Positions 32,083-40,717 are shown, counted from the stretch's first letter. The stretch: DNA of 45,992 nt from an uncultured Bacteroidales bacterium (GCA_900320365.1 ONSC01000008.1:1-45992), one strand, 5' to 3'. Program-made: numbers and translations. The notes: a model not told the origin generated them from the sequence alone.

Positions 32083-33579
32083 ATGATGAAGCCTCACAAG
32101 ATAGTGTTGTTTTTTCTGGCGCTGTTCGCACTGATGTTCGCCTGTTGGTACTTCTTTCCCTCTGAAGGGGTTGAGGTGGCTGGCGTCAAGTTGAGGTTTC
32201 CTTCCTATGAGTCCGCCCTTCAGGATCTTGAGAATGAAGGGTCTGTAGTCGATGTTGACTCCGTGTTGTTGGCGGTCCGTAAAAGCTATGAGATGGTCAG
32301 GGAGCAAGGCGACACACTGGCTTTCTATAAGGAATATCTCACATCCAACCCCAACAGGATTCACCTCCCCGGGGATGATTACACTTTCTTTGACCAGCTT
32401 TTTGCCGGCTTGGACACAGCCGCGTCTTCCGGGCAGGTTGTCAGGATCGCGCATTACGGAGACTCGCAGCTTGAGATGGACCGCATCTCCTCGATGCTCA
32501 GGCAGATGCTGCAGGAACGTTTCGGCGGGTCAGGCCCCGGGATGGTTCCCATCCTGAAACCGATGTCCTCGGTCTCTGTCTCGCAGAGCACCTCCGGGAG
32601 CCTGACCAGGTACGCCCTGGTCTCAGACACACTCTCGAAGAGGTCACCCACCCATCGATATGGCCCTTTGACCAGATATGCCATCCTCTCCGGAGAGGCT
32701 CGTTTCAGTTTCAGGCGGGCCGAGAACCGCTATGCCCAGGATAGGGTGAAGTCCATCTCCAGAGTTTCAGTTCTTTTCGGACATAGTAGCCCAGGGCTCA
32801 ATATGAGCCTCAAATGTGACACTTTGTCCCTTATGACAGCGTCGGTTGACAAACCGGTCAATGGGGTCTCTGTCGTGTCATGGGATCTTCCGCATGACGT
32901 GAAGCAAGGATATCTCACATTGAACGGAACCGCTGAGATATACGGGATCATGCTTGATGGCGGCCCTGGTATCACGGTCGATAACGTGGCTCTACGAGGC
33001 TGCTCAGGGACAATCCTGTCAGGAATCGACTCGACTGTGTTAAGGGATTCTTATAAGAAGACGGACACCCGGTTGATCATACTCCAGTTCGGAGGCAACG
33101 CCATGCCCGGAATAAGCTCAAAGAAAGCGATTTCCATCTATATGAACAAGCTGGAGACACAGTTTGAGTTTTTCAAGAAAGTCGCTCCATGGGCGAAACT
33201 CTTATTTGTCGGTCCGGCCGATATGAGCAAGAGCGTCAATGGCAGCCTGGTGACTTGGCCGTTGCTCCCGGAACTGAACGACTCACTCAAAGTCCACTGT
33301 CTCCAAAACGGCATAGCCTATTGGGACACCTTTAATATGATGGGAGGAGTCGGCTCCATGAAGGAGTGGGTCAACCACAGCCCGCAGCTGGCTGGACCGG
33401 ACTATATCCATTTCACAACCAAGGGAGCGGCAGAGGTGGGAAGCGCTTTGGCGAAGTCTCTGCTTCTCTATGACGACTTCCGCAGACTGCGCTCAAATCT
33501 TTCGGAATATGTTGTCAGAGAATACCTTGACTCGCTCCCGGATAGAAGAGACACTCTTGCGATAAGAGATACGTTATGA
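32083..33579 (+). CDS. SGNH/GDSL-family hydrolase or acyltransferase, membrane-anchored
   Basis: A 498-residue protein with one N-terminal hydrophobic segment (residues 6-24) that either anchors it in the inner membrane or serves as a signal peptide. The SGNH blocks are readable: block I IAHYGDSQLEMD with nucleophile Ser128, block III LQFGGNAM with the Gly-x-Asn oxyanion element, and block V PDYIHFTTKG with the Asp-x-x-His pair. About 200 residues separate block I from block III, so a sizeable beta-rich insert lies between them. It overlaps the next SGNH gene by four bases and is co-expressed with an MBOAT protein. By analogy with AlgJ/AlgX and PatB, it may transfer an acyl group to a periplasmic polysaccharide rather than act as a lipase. 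Confidence 0.88.
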   Translation: MMKPHKIVLFFLALFALMFACWYFFPSEGVEVAGVKLRFPSYESALQDLENEGSVVDVDSVLLAVRKSYEMVREQGDTLAFYKEYLTSNPNRIHLPGDDYTFFDQLFAGLDTAASSGQVVRIAHYGDSQLEMDRISSMLRQMLQERFGGSGPGMVPILKPMSSVSVSQSTSGSLTRYALVSDTLSKRSPTHRYGPLTRYAILSGEARFSFRRAENRYAQDRVKSISRVSVLFGHSSPGLNMSLKCDTLSLMTASVDKPVNGVSVVSWDLPHDVKQGYLTLNGTAEIYGIMLDGGPGITVDNVALRGCSGTILSGIDSTVLRDSYKKTDTRLIILQFGGNAMPGISSKKAISIYMNKLETQFEFFKKVAPWAKLLFVGPADMSKSVNGSLVTWPLLPELNDSLKVHCLQNGIAYWDTFNMMGGVGSMKEWVNHSPQLAGPDYIHFTTKGAAEVGSALAKSLLLYDDFRRLRSNLSEYVVREYLDSLPDRRDTLAIRDTL

Positions 33580-34841
33580 GAAAGTTGGCGGCATATTCAT
33601 TGGCGGCGCTCCTGCTGATTCCGTCTGTCCTGCTTGGGCAGACAGTACGTAAGGAAGTGCCCGACCTGGAATTCGCCAGCTTCGAGCGCAACAAGATAGT
33701 ATTCCTGGGTGACAGCTCAGCTTTTGAGAAAGCGTTCGCAAAGATGGATGGAGCCCTGCTGACAGGTTCCGGGAACTTCCGGATTATGCACATAGGCGGT
33801 TCCCATGTCCAGGGCGGCACTCTCACGAGGCGGTTCCGCAACGATCTCCTAGCCCTCGGGGATGGGATAGAGGGAGGCCGTGGGATGGTTTTTCCTTTCA
33901 CCGCCGCGAAAACAAATACCCCCAGCAGCTACCGTTCCCGTTATGAAGGGGAATGGGAAGCCACGAAGAATGTGAAGAGGGATCTGCCCAGGAGGCTTGG
34001 TCTTACAGGAATGGCCGTCACAACCTCCGACTCGACCGCTTCAGTGAAGATAGTCCTTAAGGCGAGAAACGCCACTCCAGCTGATCCTGATTTCAAGTTC
34101 GACAGGTTGAATATTCTGGGATATGCCACTGACGGTGAGCGGTTTCCGGTTGTCGTATTGGATTCCGGGGACACCCTTCAGGGGGTCAGGGTCGAGGACA
34201 AATCCTGCTGGTCCTATCTGCTTCCAGAGTCGCAGGATTCTGTCAAGGTCGCCGTTGCTGGTAAAAGGGGCGAGCTGACCTTGACGGGAATATACCTGGA
34301 CAACCCTTCCACGGGTATTTCCGTCACGGGGATTGGCGTCAATGGCGCCGCCGTGCCTTCCTATCTTCGTTGTGAGGATTTCGAGAGGGATTTGCGGATG
34401 GTCAATCCGGATTTGGTGATATTCGCTATCGGTATAAACGATGCCTCAGGGAAAGATTTCACCCAAGAGGATTTTATAGCCAAATACAAGGCGCTTGTGT
34501 CCAGGGTGCGCTCAGTCAATCCGGATTGCGCCTTGTTGTTTGTCTCCAATAACGACAGCTTCAAGCGGGTGCGCCGTAGAGTCTATGCGGTGAACCGCAA
34601 TGGCCTTGAGGCAGAGGAGGCGTTTTTCCGCCTTTGCCAGGATTGTGGTGGGGGTTATTGGGATATGTTTGACATCATGGGAGGCCTGGGGTCGATGAAG
34701 CATTGGGAAGAGGCTGGGCTGGCGCGGAGAGATAAGATCCATTTCACGGATGAAGGCTACACAATCTTGGGGGACCTGTTGTTTAACGCCTTCATGGCGA
34801 AGTATATAGAGCATTTGAGAAGAAAGTCATGGCTGGCTTGA
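33576..34841 (+). CDS. Second SGNH-family protein, secreted, with GDS changed to GGS
   Basis: A 421-residue exported SGNH protein with a signal peptide ending near LLGQ (residue 22). Block I reads IMHIGGSHVQGG: the usual Asp of GDS is Gly75, while Ser76 and the following His remain. Block III is FAIGINDAS with the Asn, and block V is DKIHFTDEGY with Asp and His, so the catalytic Ser-His-Asp set is complete. A stretch GDSS at residues 45-48 mimics block I but lacks the following context. The C-terminal half contains DMFDIMGGLGSMKHW, matching NMMGGVGSMKEW in the preceding protein, so the two are paralogues. It overlaps the MBOAT gene by 13 bases. A paired acyltransferase/esterase function is inferred. 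Confidence 0.88.
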   Translation: MRKLAAYSLAALLLIPSVLLGQTVRKEVPDLEFASFERNKIVFLGDSSAFEKAFAKMDGALLTGSGNFRIMHIGGSHVQGGTLTRRFRNDLLALGDGIEGGRGMVFPFTAAKTNTPSSYRSRYEGEWEATKNVKRDLPRRLGLTGMAVTTSDSTASVKIVLKARNATPADPDFKFDRLNILGYATDGERFPVVVLDSGDTLQGVRVEDKSCWSYLLPESQDSVKVAVAGKRGELTLTGIYLDNPSTGISVTGIGVNGAAVPSYLRCEDFERDLRMVNPDLVIFAIGINDASGKDFTQEDFIAKYKALVSRVRSVNPDCALLFVSNNDSFKRVRRRVYAVNRNGLEAEEAFFRLCQDCGGGYWDMFDIMGGLGSMKHWEEAGLARRDKIHFTDEGYTILGDLLFNAFMAKYIEHLRRKSWLA

Positions 34842-36727
34842 GGGAAGTGTCACTGCGGTTTTTGAGAGACCTGTTCGCTTTCGATCAGGCTCACCCGCTG
34901 TTGTTCACCCAGTTTTATTTCTGGGCCTTCTTCGCCATAGTCCTGGCTTTCCTCTGCGTATTCAAGAACAAGGTGCTGCTGAGGAACGCCTTCCTGTTCT
35001 TCGTGAGCTTGTTTTTCTATTACAAGACCAGCGGGCTATTCTTGATGCTCTTAGGCTTCGTGATAGTGTATAACTATCTGGCCGGGTTGCTCCTACCCCA
35101 TTGCAAAAGGGCTTTCTGGCGCGGGACGGTGGTCGCCTTGAGTGTGGTCGTGGACCTGTCGCTCCTTTGTTACTATAAGTACGCCTATTTCATAACGGAC
35201 GTATTGAACAACTTGTTCGGAACGTCGTTCGTCGTTAAAGACTGGATAGCGACTTGGGGCAATTCCGTGGTCGGTTCAGGAGCCTTCAGCGTAGACTCGA
35301 TATTCCTTCCCGTTGGTATCTCGTTCTTCATCTTCCAAGCCATCAGCTATGTCGTGGACGTCTCCCGTGGCGTTTCTGTCACCGAAACGTCTAAACACAA
35401 ATACGGGATCAAACCGGTGCGGAACTTCCTGGATTTCGGGTTCTATCTGAGCTTCTTCCCCCAACTCGTCGCCGGCCCTATTGTCAGGGCAAAGGAATTC
35501 ATTCCTCAGCTGCGCAAACCATTCTTCCTCGGCAGGACTCAATTTGGCTTCGCTGTCTTCTGGATACTGAACGGCCTTGCCAAAAAACTGGTTCTCAGCG
35601 ACTACCTCGCCGTCAATTTCTGCGACAGGGTTTTCGAGAATCCGCTGCTCTACACGGGGTTTGAGAACCTGACAGCCTTGTTCGGATATTCCCTTCAGGT
35701 CTATGCCGACTTCTCGGGATATACCGACATAGCAACCGGAGTGGCGATGCTGATGGGATTCTACCTTCCCAAGAATTTCAACTCTCCTTATAAGGCCAAG
35801 AATGCCGGAGAATTCTGGAAGAGGTGGCATATATCTCTTTCCAAGTGGCTTCAGGATTACTTGTATATTCCATTGGGAGGCAACCGCAACGGCACTTTCG
35901 GGTCTTATGCGATCATTCTCGGGATTGCGTTCCTTGCCTCCGCCTTGGCAGGCAGCTGGTGGGTGTTTGGAAGTGTACTGGTATTGACCGTCATTGTAGC
36001 TTGCCTGATCGCTTTCAAGAAGAGCTGGCGTAAAGAATTGATTTCCGACATCAACAGGATGGACACCATGCTCCTCGGAGGACTATGGCACGGAGCCAGC
36101 TGGAACTTCATGATCTGGGGTGGACTGAATGGTCTCGGAATGTTGATTTACCGCTTCTGGGCCAGCTGCAACGCCTATTTCAAGGTGTTGGTAATCGGTC
36201 TCATCACAGCGGCTTTCGGGGCTCTGAAGTACTTTTTCGAGGCACCTGTTTTCAACATGTTCTTCTGGTGGACAGTGATCATCTCATTTGGCGCCTTGGT
36301 CGGGATGATTTTCCACAAGGTCCGTAAAGGCAAGGCCGTGTCCTGGATCAGCGGGGCTTGGTCGGTTCTGATGACGTTCATATTCATCACTTTCACTCGT
36401 CTCTTTTTCCGCAGCGGATCTAATCTTGATCCGGCGGAGGCCAATGAGAAGGCATGGAGCACCGCCAAAAATATGGTGAATCAGATTGGCGGGCAGTGGG
36501 ATTGGTCGCTGGTGCCACAGATGGCTTGGCAGCACAGGAGCATCATCCTTGTCTTCGTCGTTGGCATGTTGATCCATTGGCTTCCGGACAACTTCAAACG
36601 TCGTTACCGCATCTGGTTCGCCAAGATGCCTTTGGCTCTCATGGTCCTCGCCTGCATGGCCGCCATCTTCATCATTTGCCAGTTCATCACCGCTGACCTG
36701 CAGAGTTTCATATACTTCCAGTTCTGA
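34829..36727 (+). CDS. MBOAT-family membrane O-acyltransferase
   Basis: A polytopic 632-residue membrane protein of the AlgI/DltB type that moves acyl groups across the inner membrane for transfer to a glycan. It has around a dozen hydrophobic segments. MBOAT signatures are FFPQLVAGPIVRAKEF (209-224), VYADFSGYTDIA (291-302), FWKRWHISLSKWLQDYLYIP with His334, and GGLWHGASWNF with the putative catalytic His421. About 66 residues, including extra hydrophobic segments and a basic loop, lie between GGNRNG and GGLWHG, a gap that is usually about half that. The gene overlaps its SGNH partner by 13 bases, a sign of coupled translation. A 153-bp palindromic element begins directly after the stop codon. 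Confidence 0.95.
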   Translation: MAGLREVSLRFLRDLFAFDQAHPLLFTQFYFWAFFAIVLAFLCVFKNKVLLRNAFLFFVSLFFYYKTSGLFLMLLGFVIVYNYLAGLLLPHCKRAFWRGTVVALSVVVDLSLLCYYKYAYFITDVLNNLFGTSFVVKDWIATWGNSVVGSGAFSVDSIFLPVGISFFIFQAISYVVDVSRGVSVTETSKHKYGIKPVRNFLDFGFYLSFFPQLVAGPIVRAKEFIPQLRKPFFLGRTQFGFAVFWILNGLAKKLVLSDYLAVNFCDRVFENPLLYTGFENLTALFGYSLQVYADFSGYTDIATGVAMLMGFYLPKNFNSPYKAKNAGEFWKRWHISLSKWLQDYLYIPLGGNRNGTFGSYAIILGIAFLASALAGSWWVFGSVLVLTVIVACLIAFKKSWRKELISDINRMDTMLLGGLWHGASWNFMIWGGLNGLGMLIYRFWASCNAYFKVLVIGLITAAFGALKYFFEAPVFNMFFWWTVIISFGALVGMIFHKVRKGKAVSWISGAWSVLMTFIFITFTRLFFRSGSNLDPAEANEKAWSTAKNMVNQIGGQWDWSLVPQMAWQHRSIILVFVVGMLIHWLPDNFKRRYRIWFAKMPLALMVLACMAAIFIICQFITADLQSFIYFQF

Positions 36728-36880
36728 CAACTCCTTCGGGGCCACGTCGTCGTAACTACTCGCATCGGGCGGACTCGGCAGCTCGCTAACTCGGGCCATG
36801 CGGCCCTCAGACAGACGCTCGCCTACTGCCGGCCCGCCTCTCGCTCGCTACGTTCCTCCTCCTAGTGCCCTTCGGAGTTG
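36728..36880. repeat. 153-bp imperfect palindromic element
   Basis: The ends CAACTCC (36728-36734) and GGAGTTG (36874-36880) are inverted copies, and pairing continues inward with interruptions. GGCGG...GGCAG on the left matches CTGCC...CCGCC on the right, and the centre is GGGCC-ATGC-GGCCC (36793-36806). The whole element can fold into one long interrupted hairpin. It begins one base after the MBOAT stop codon and is GC-rich against an AT-rich flank after 36895. It may act as a terminator, an RNA-stability element or a MITE. The remainder up to 36937 shows no clear promoter box. Confidence 0.65.
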
Positions 36881-36937
36881 CCTCCTGTCGAGTAAAGTGC
36901 AATCATTATTTCATGGAATTTTGTATATTGCGGAATA

Positions 36938-37444
36938 ATGAAAGGGAGAATGAGAGTGAAATATATCTTGTCGGTGGCGGTGGCGGCGCTATGCTGCATG
37001 ATCGCCTCTGGACAGACCAAGACCGATGGCAAAACGGAGAAATTCATAGACTTCGAGGTGGTCCAGCCAGATGGCAAGGCCTTGAGGTTGTCTGACTTTG
37101 TTGGTAAGGGAAAGTATGTCCTGGTGGACTTCTGGGCGTCTTGGTGCGGCCCTTGCCGTGAGGAGATTCCTCGACTGAAAGATATTTATTATCAATATAA
37201 AGACAAAGCTTTCGACATTGTCGGAGCTCCGGTGTATGACAAACCGGAGAACTCTCAGGAGGCTGTCGAGGTGTTGAAAGTCCCGTGGAAGCAGATCCTG
37301 GGTGTGCCGGAGTCGGTTCCGGTGGCTTATGGCTTCGATTACATCCCGTACATTATCCTCATTGGCCCTGACGGGACAATTCTTGCGAGAGACCTAAGAG
37401 GGGATGCTCTCTGGGATGCGGTAAAGAAATATTTAGGTGAGTAA
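36938..37444 (+). CDS. TlpA-like periplasmic thioredoxin-fold protein
   Basis: Thiol-disulfide reductase-type protein of 168 residues with a signal peptide ending near MIASG (residue 25). The thioredoxin fold has the active site WASWCGPC (Cys70, Cys73). The cis-proline region is DYIPYIILIGPDG, where Ile-Pro is the usual pair. AhpC/TSA-like TlpA proteins in Bacteroidetes reduce exported proteins or cytochrome apoproteins. The start at 36938 is uncertain by a few codons because a second Met follows at residue 5. The metallophosphoesterase gene follows 13 bases later, so the two are probably one operon. Confidence 0.92.
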   Translation: MKGRMRVKYILSVAVAALCCMIASGQTKTDGKTEKFIDFEVVQPDGKALRLSDFVGKGKYVLVDFWASWCGPCREEIPRLKDIYYQYKDKAFDIVGAPVYDKPENSQEAVEVLKVPWKQILGVPESVPVAYGFDYIPYIILIGPDGTILARDLRGDALWDAVKKYLGE

Positions 37445-37457
37445 ATAATTGATTATC

Positions 37458-38819
37458 ATGAAAAGAAGGACTTTTATCAAGGATACCGCCATGCTGGTGG
37501 CGGCAGTTGGGGCGGGAAACGCGTTGAAGGCTGCTGAGAAGATGACCGATAAGACCGGAATTCCTGGTCCTGAAGGTAACGGTGAAAGCGCTGGCGGGGA
37601 TGGTGAAGGGAAACTGATAACCTCGGCTCCGATGCTGCAGAATTATGCCGAGGAATCCATAGGAGTGGCCTTCGCTGTCGGTGCCATGGCCAATGGATAT
37701 GTGCTGGTCAGCGAGAGTCCTGACATGAGTGGCGCAAGGAAGATCAAGTGCGGAGGCTACCGCCTGACCGAGATCAGTGATAAGGTCAGCCAGATCCGGG
37801 TCACCGGCCTTAAGCCTTCGACAAAGTATTACTATAAAATCGGTGCAGACAGGATCCATTACGGCGGCGGTTACGATATGAAAATACTTGGTAATGAAGA
37901 GGATCCGGTCATCTACAGTTTCACTACTGCCGGCAAGGGTTCCGATGCCCACTTCTGCGTGATCAATGATACTCACGTGCATTGGCCGGGACTTGAGAAG
38001 ACCATCACCAAGGTCAATTCACTGGCTCCGTCCTGCGTGATATGGAATGGAGACGCCTCCAACACCCAGGAGACCATCGAGAGCCAGATCGAGATATTCC
38101 TTGATCCTAAAATCTCAGCAAAGGATTACGCCTCCCGGACACCATATTTGTTCAGCCCCGGCAACCACGATTCCAGGGGAATGGCCAACCGCCATCTGGA
38201 GAGGGTCTGGATGTACCGCCAACCTGAGGAGAGGGCTCCGAGGGACTGGGATTTGGGTAGGAATTTCGCTGTCAGGATGGGGGATGTCGCCCTCATCGGG
38301 CTCGATACCGCCGAAGATAAAATGGACACCAACCCGCTTTTCGCCGGATTGTTCAACAGCGACGCTTATCGTCGCGCGCAGGTCGCTTGGCTCCGTGACG
38401 CCTTGAAGAGAAAAGACATCGCCAAGGCTCCTTACCTGGTGGCATTCTGCCATATTCCCCTGTTTGATTCCGATCCGAAGGCGAATCCTGGCGATCTTGC
38501 CCCGGCAGACAAGGATCCACGCTACTCTCCTGATTTCGCCATCTGGCAGCGCACTTGCGCCGAGCTATGGACTCCGCTTCTGGAAAAAGCTCATTGCCAG
38601 CTGATTATCACCGCCCATCAGCATGAGTATCGTCGTGACGATCCCGCTCCCGGAAGAAGCTGGACCCAGCTCGTCGGCGGCGGTCCCAGATTGGAGGAAA
38701 AGCATTTCCCCACTGTGATTGAAGGAAAGGTGGAGGGAGGCAGACTGAATGTCACCGTCCACAATATCCTCACCGGGCAGGTTGAGGATCAGGTGTCATT
38801 CGCTCCCAGAAAGCGTTAG
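37458..38819 (+). CDS. Tat-exported metallophosphoesterase (purple acid phosphatase-like)
   Basis: A 453-residue calcineurin-like phosphoesterase. The N terminus KRRTFIKDTAMLVAAVGAG carries a twin-arginine motif, so it is folded with its metals before export. Residues 55-155 look like the fibronectin-type domain found in purple acid phosphatases (VTGLKPSTKYYYKIG). Metal-ligand motifs follow: NDTHVHW (Asp171, His173), WNGDAS (Asp199), GNHDSRG, FCHIPLFD and ITAHQHEYR. These are the five blocks expected in this superfamily. The ATG at 37458 is used because an upstream in-frame TTG would push the twin-arginine motif further inward. The 3' end overlaps the convergent PD40/SPOR gene by 24 bases. 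The substrate is unknown. Confidence 0.93.
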   Translation: MKRRTFIKDTAMLVAAVGAGNALKAAEKMTDKTGIPGPEGNGESAGGDGEGKLITSAPMLQNYAEESIGVAFAVGAMANGYVLVSESPDMSGARKIKCGGYRLTEISDKVSQIRVTGLKPSTKYYYKIGADRIHYGGGYDMKILGNEEDPVIYSFTTAGKGSDAHFCVINDTHVHWPGLEKTITKVNSLAPSCVIWNGDASNTQETIESQIEIFLDPKISAKDYASRTPYLFSPGNHDSRGMANRHLERVWMYRQPEERAPRDWDLGRNFAVRMGDVALIGLDTAEDKMDTNPLFAGLFNSDAYRRAQVAWLRDALKRKDIAKAPYLVAFCHIPLFDSDPKANPGDLAPADKDPRYSPDFAIWQRTCAELWTPLLEKAHCQLIITAHQHEYRRDDPAPGRSWTQLVGGGPRLEEKHFPTVIEGKVEGGRLNVTVHNILTGQVEDQVSFAPRKR

Positions 38820-40634
38820 CGAGCAGTCTCCGGCATCGAGGGCTTTCAAGGCCACCACGAGTTCCTCAGCCTCGGCTTTGTCGTGGAAAGGACCAACCTT
38901 GAACACCACGGCGCCGTTCTCCACACTCTTAGCGACATCCATCCCTGTCTTACGTATGGCGTCCATCGCCCCGTCTGGCAGGGATTGTCCGTTTCCTGGA
39001 TAGAACACTACGGTATACAGGCGCTCGGACTCAAGTTTCCTGGCGGAGGAGACGCTGATGGACTCCCCGTCTTTATATGCCTTGATCTCCGCTGTGCGGA
39101 AACCTTGCTTTTTGACCTTGTTGAGGTTGGAGAGAGCGTCGGCATAGGTTCTGAACAGACCTGCTGAGCAGATGTACCTGTTTCCGGACTTCTTCTCAAA
39201 GACCGGGCTCAAACCCTTCAGGTCCGCCACTGTCGCCTTTCTTGACTGGGTGAACATCTGGATCTGATACACAATACCTTCCGGCAAAGTGTTATCCTCA
39301 GCGAAGCGACCTTCGGGCAGGATCATGAACGAATAGTCGAATTTCCTCTCGGGCTTCTTCATGGTCAAAGAGGGGGACGGACCGTAACTGTTTCGGGTGA
39401 AAGTGTAGCCGGAAGACGCTCCGACAACATCCTTATCCGCCCTGGCTTGTAATTTACTGATATCCAGGACTATTCCATTGGCCAAGAACTCCATTTCCAG
39501 AGCCTGCAGACCTTTCATGGCCTTCTGGAGAGAGTCGTTGAGAGCCGGGAGCTGGAGCTCTTTGCTCAGGATTTCTTCCGAGAGGACGGATTTCCTCTCC
39601 TCCGTAGCCGTGGAATACTCGGCCCTCAAATTCTCAAGCCCCTTGCTGAAACGTGAGACGGAGTCGCGAAGAGAGCGGACTTCCCTCATCTTGTCCATAT
39701 ATCTCCTCGCTTCCTCTCCCGACATGTCTTTGTCTCCGGTAGCGGCTCCGTTATCCATTCTGGCAGGGTCTCTGGCAGGAATCAGGGAAGCCAATTGTCT
39801 GAGGGCGCTGATGTCGGTGACTGCCTCGCGCACGGGCATACTGTCATATTCGAGCACGTATATACGCACGCTATCCTTGCCACAGTCGCGGTTGGACGCG
39901 AAAATGGAATACTTCCCGTCCTCCGTATTCATGAACAGGAAATCGTCGTAAGGAGAGGAATATGGGAACCCCATGTTGACAGGGATGTCCCAGTCTCCGG
40001 TATCGCTGTTCCAATGAGAGACATACAGGTCGTAGCCACCCATGCCATACAGACCCTTTGAGGCGAAGAACAGAGATTCTCCGTCCGGGGAAAGCATGGG
40101 GTAAATCTCGTCAGATGAGCTTGTCAGCTGCTCGTTGATCAATGTTGGAGCAGCCCACAAAGAATCCTCCAGAACCGTTCTGTAGATGTTCCTTATCCCG
40201 TTCTCGTCGGTGGCGGAATAGTAGAGATCCCTGGTCCCTTCCGGGAAGTATATGGCCTGTGAGAGCCCTGTTCCTCCAAGTGAGTCAAGCTGGTTGGGAG
40301 TTTTTCTCCATCCATGATTCACCAGAGGGTAATAGAGTAGAAAATCCTTGAGAGGGAAATCTTGTCTGGCCACAACCACCGGCTGGCTGCAGAAGTCCAT
40401 CATTGACTGGCCGTTGCCGCATATTATCATCATGTCCTCAACTTTGTCAATTGAGGTCGAGTCAATCTCGGCCACTTTCTGGCAGAGGGATACGGCTAAG
40501 GGAAAGTCATAAGCTTGTCTGGCCGAGTCCGCTTGGGCGATGATTCTGTCGACAATTGTCTGTGACCCCGCTTCAGGCACGGTAATCAGCAGGGTAGAGA
40601 ATATGATGAATAAACAAAGAGTTATCTTTTTCAT
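38796..40634 (-). CDS. PD40 beta-propeller protein with coiled coil and two SPOR-like repeats
   Basis: A 612-residue exported protein with a signal peptide ending near PEAGSQ. The first half carries PD40/WD40-like propeller blades: DLYYSATDENGIRNIY, SSDEIYPMLSPDGESLFFAS, GGYDLYVSHW and KYSIFASNRD. A charged coiled coil spans about residues 320-395. The C terminus has two tandem SPOR-like repeats: YQIQMFTQSRKATV...SAGLFRTYADALSNLNKV and YTVVFYPGNGQS...KVGPFHDKAEAEELVVAL. SPOR domains bind denuded peptidoglycan glycans at division sites, so this may be a cell-wall-associated envelope protein. The ATG at 40634 lies 26 bases after a TAnnTTTG box. Its last 24 bases overlap the metallophosphoesterase gene tail to tail. 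Confidence 0.9.
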   Translation of the reverse strand: MKKITLCLFIIFSTLLITVPEAGSQTIVDRIIAQADSARQAYDFPLAVSLCQKVAEIDSTSIDKVEDMMIICGNGQSMMDFCSQPVVVARQDFPLKDFLLYYPLVNHGWRKTPNQLDSLGGTGLSQAIYFPEGTRDLYYSATDENGIRNIYRTVLEDSLWAAPTLINEQLTSSSDEIYPMLSPDGESLFFASKGLYGMGGYDLYVSHWNSDTGDWDIPVNMGFPYSSPYDDFLFMNTEDGKYSIFASNRDCGKDSVRIYVLEYDSMPVREAVTDISALRQLASLIPARDPARMDNGAATGDKDMSGEEARRYMDKMREVRSLRDSVSRFSKGLENLRAEYSTATEERKSVLSEEILSKELQLPALNDSLQKAMKGLQALEMEFLANGIVLDISKLQARADKDVVGASSGYTFTRNSYGPSPSLTMKKPERKFDYSFMILPEGRFAEDNTLPEGIVYQIQMFTQSRKATVADLKGLSPVFEKKSGNRYICSAGLFRTYADALSNLNKVKKQGFRTAEIKAYKDGESISVSSARKLESERLYTVVFYPGNGQSLPDGAMDAIRKTGMDVAKSVENGAVVFKVGPFHDKAEAEELVVALKALDAGDCSLTLSGSE

Positions 40635-40660
40635 TCCGAAAATCGGAGTCAATGCATCTG

Positions 40661-40668
40661 CAAAAATA
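40661..40668 (-). promoter_or_regulatory. Bacteroidetes -7 box for the PD40/SPOR gene
   Basis: TATTTTTG on the minus strand is an exact TAnnTTTG match, 26 bases before the ATG at 40634. It is divergent from the secDF promoter 41 bases away. Confidence 0.6.
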
Positions 40669-40709
40669 AGAAATACTTGGCAGATAATTTCTTTCTTAGA
40701 AAAAAATGC

Positions 40710-40717
40710 TAAATTTG
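40710..40717 (+). promoter_or_regulatory. Bacteroidetes -7 box for secDF
   Basis: TAAATTTG is an exact TAnnTTTG match with a predicted start near 40723, giving a leader of about 50 AT-rich bases before the ATG at 40773. Only a weak TTT lies at the -33 position. Confidence 0.65.

Noticed and set aside
29500..32454. A longer version of the transglutaminase-like protein starting near 32454.
   Set aside because: The extension would run through the divergent promoters and into the SGNH gene, and it buries the lipoprotein signal peptide that starts at 32019.
36728..36937. A small protein gene between the MBOAT and TlpA-like genes.
   Set aside because: Frames here are short, GC-skewed by the palindrome and lack a start with neighbour-like codon use.
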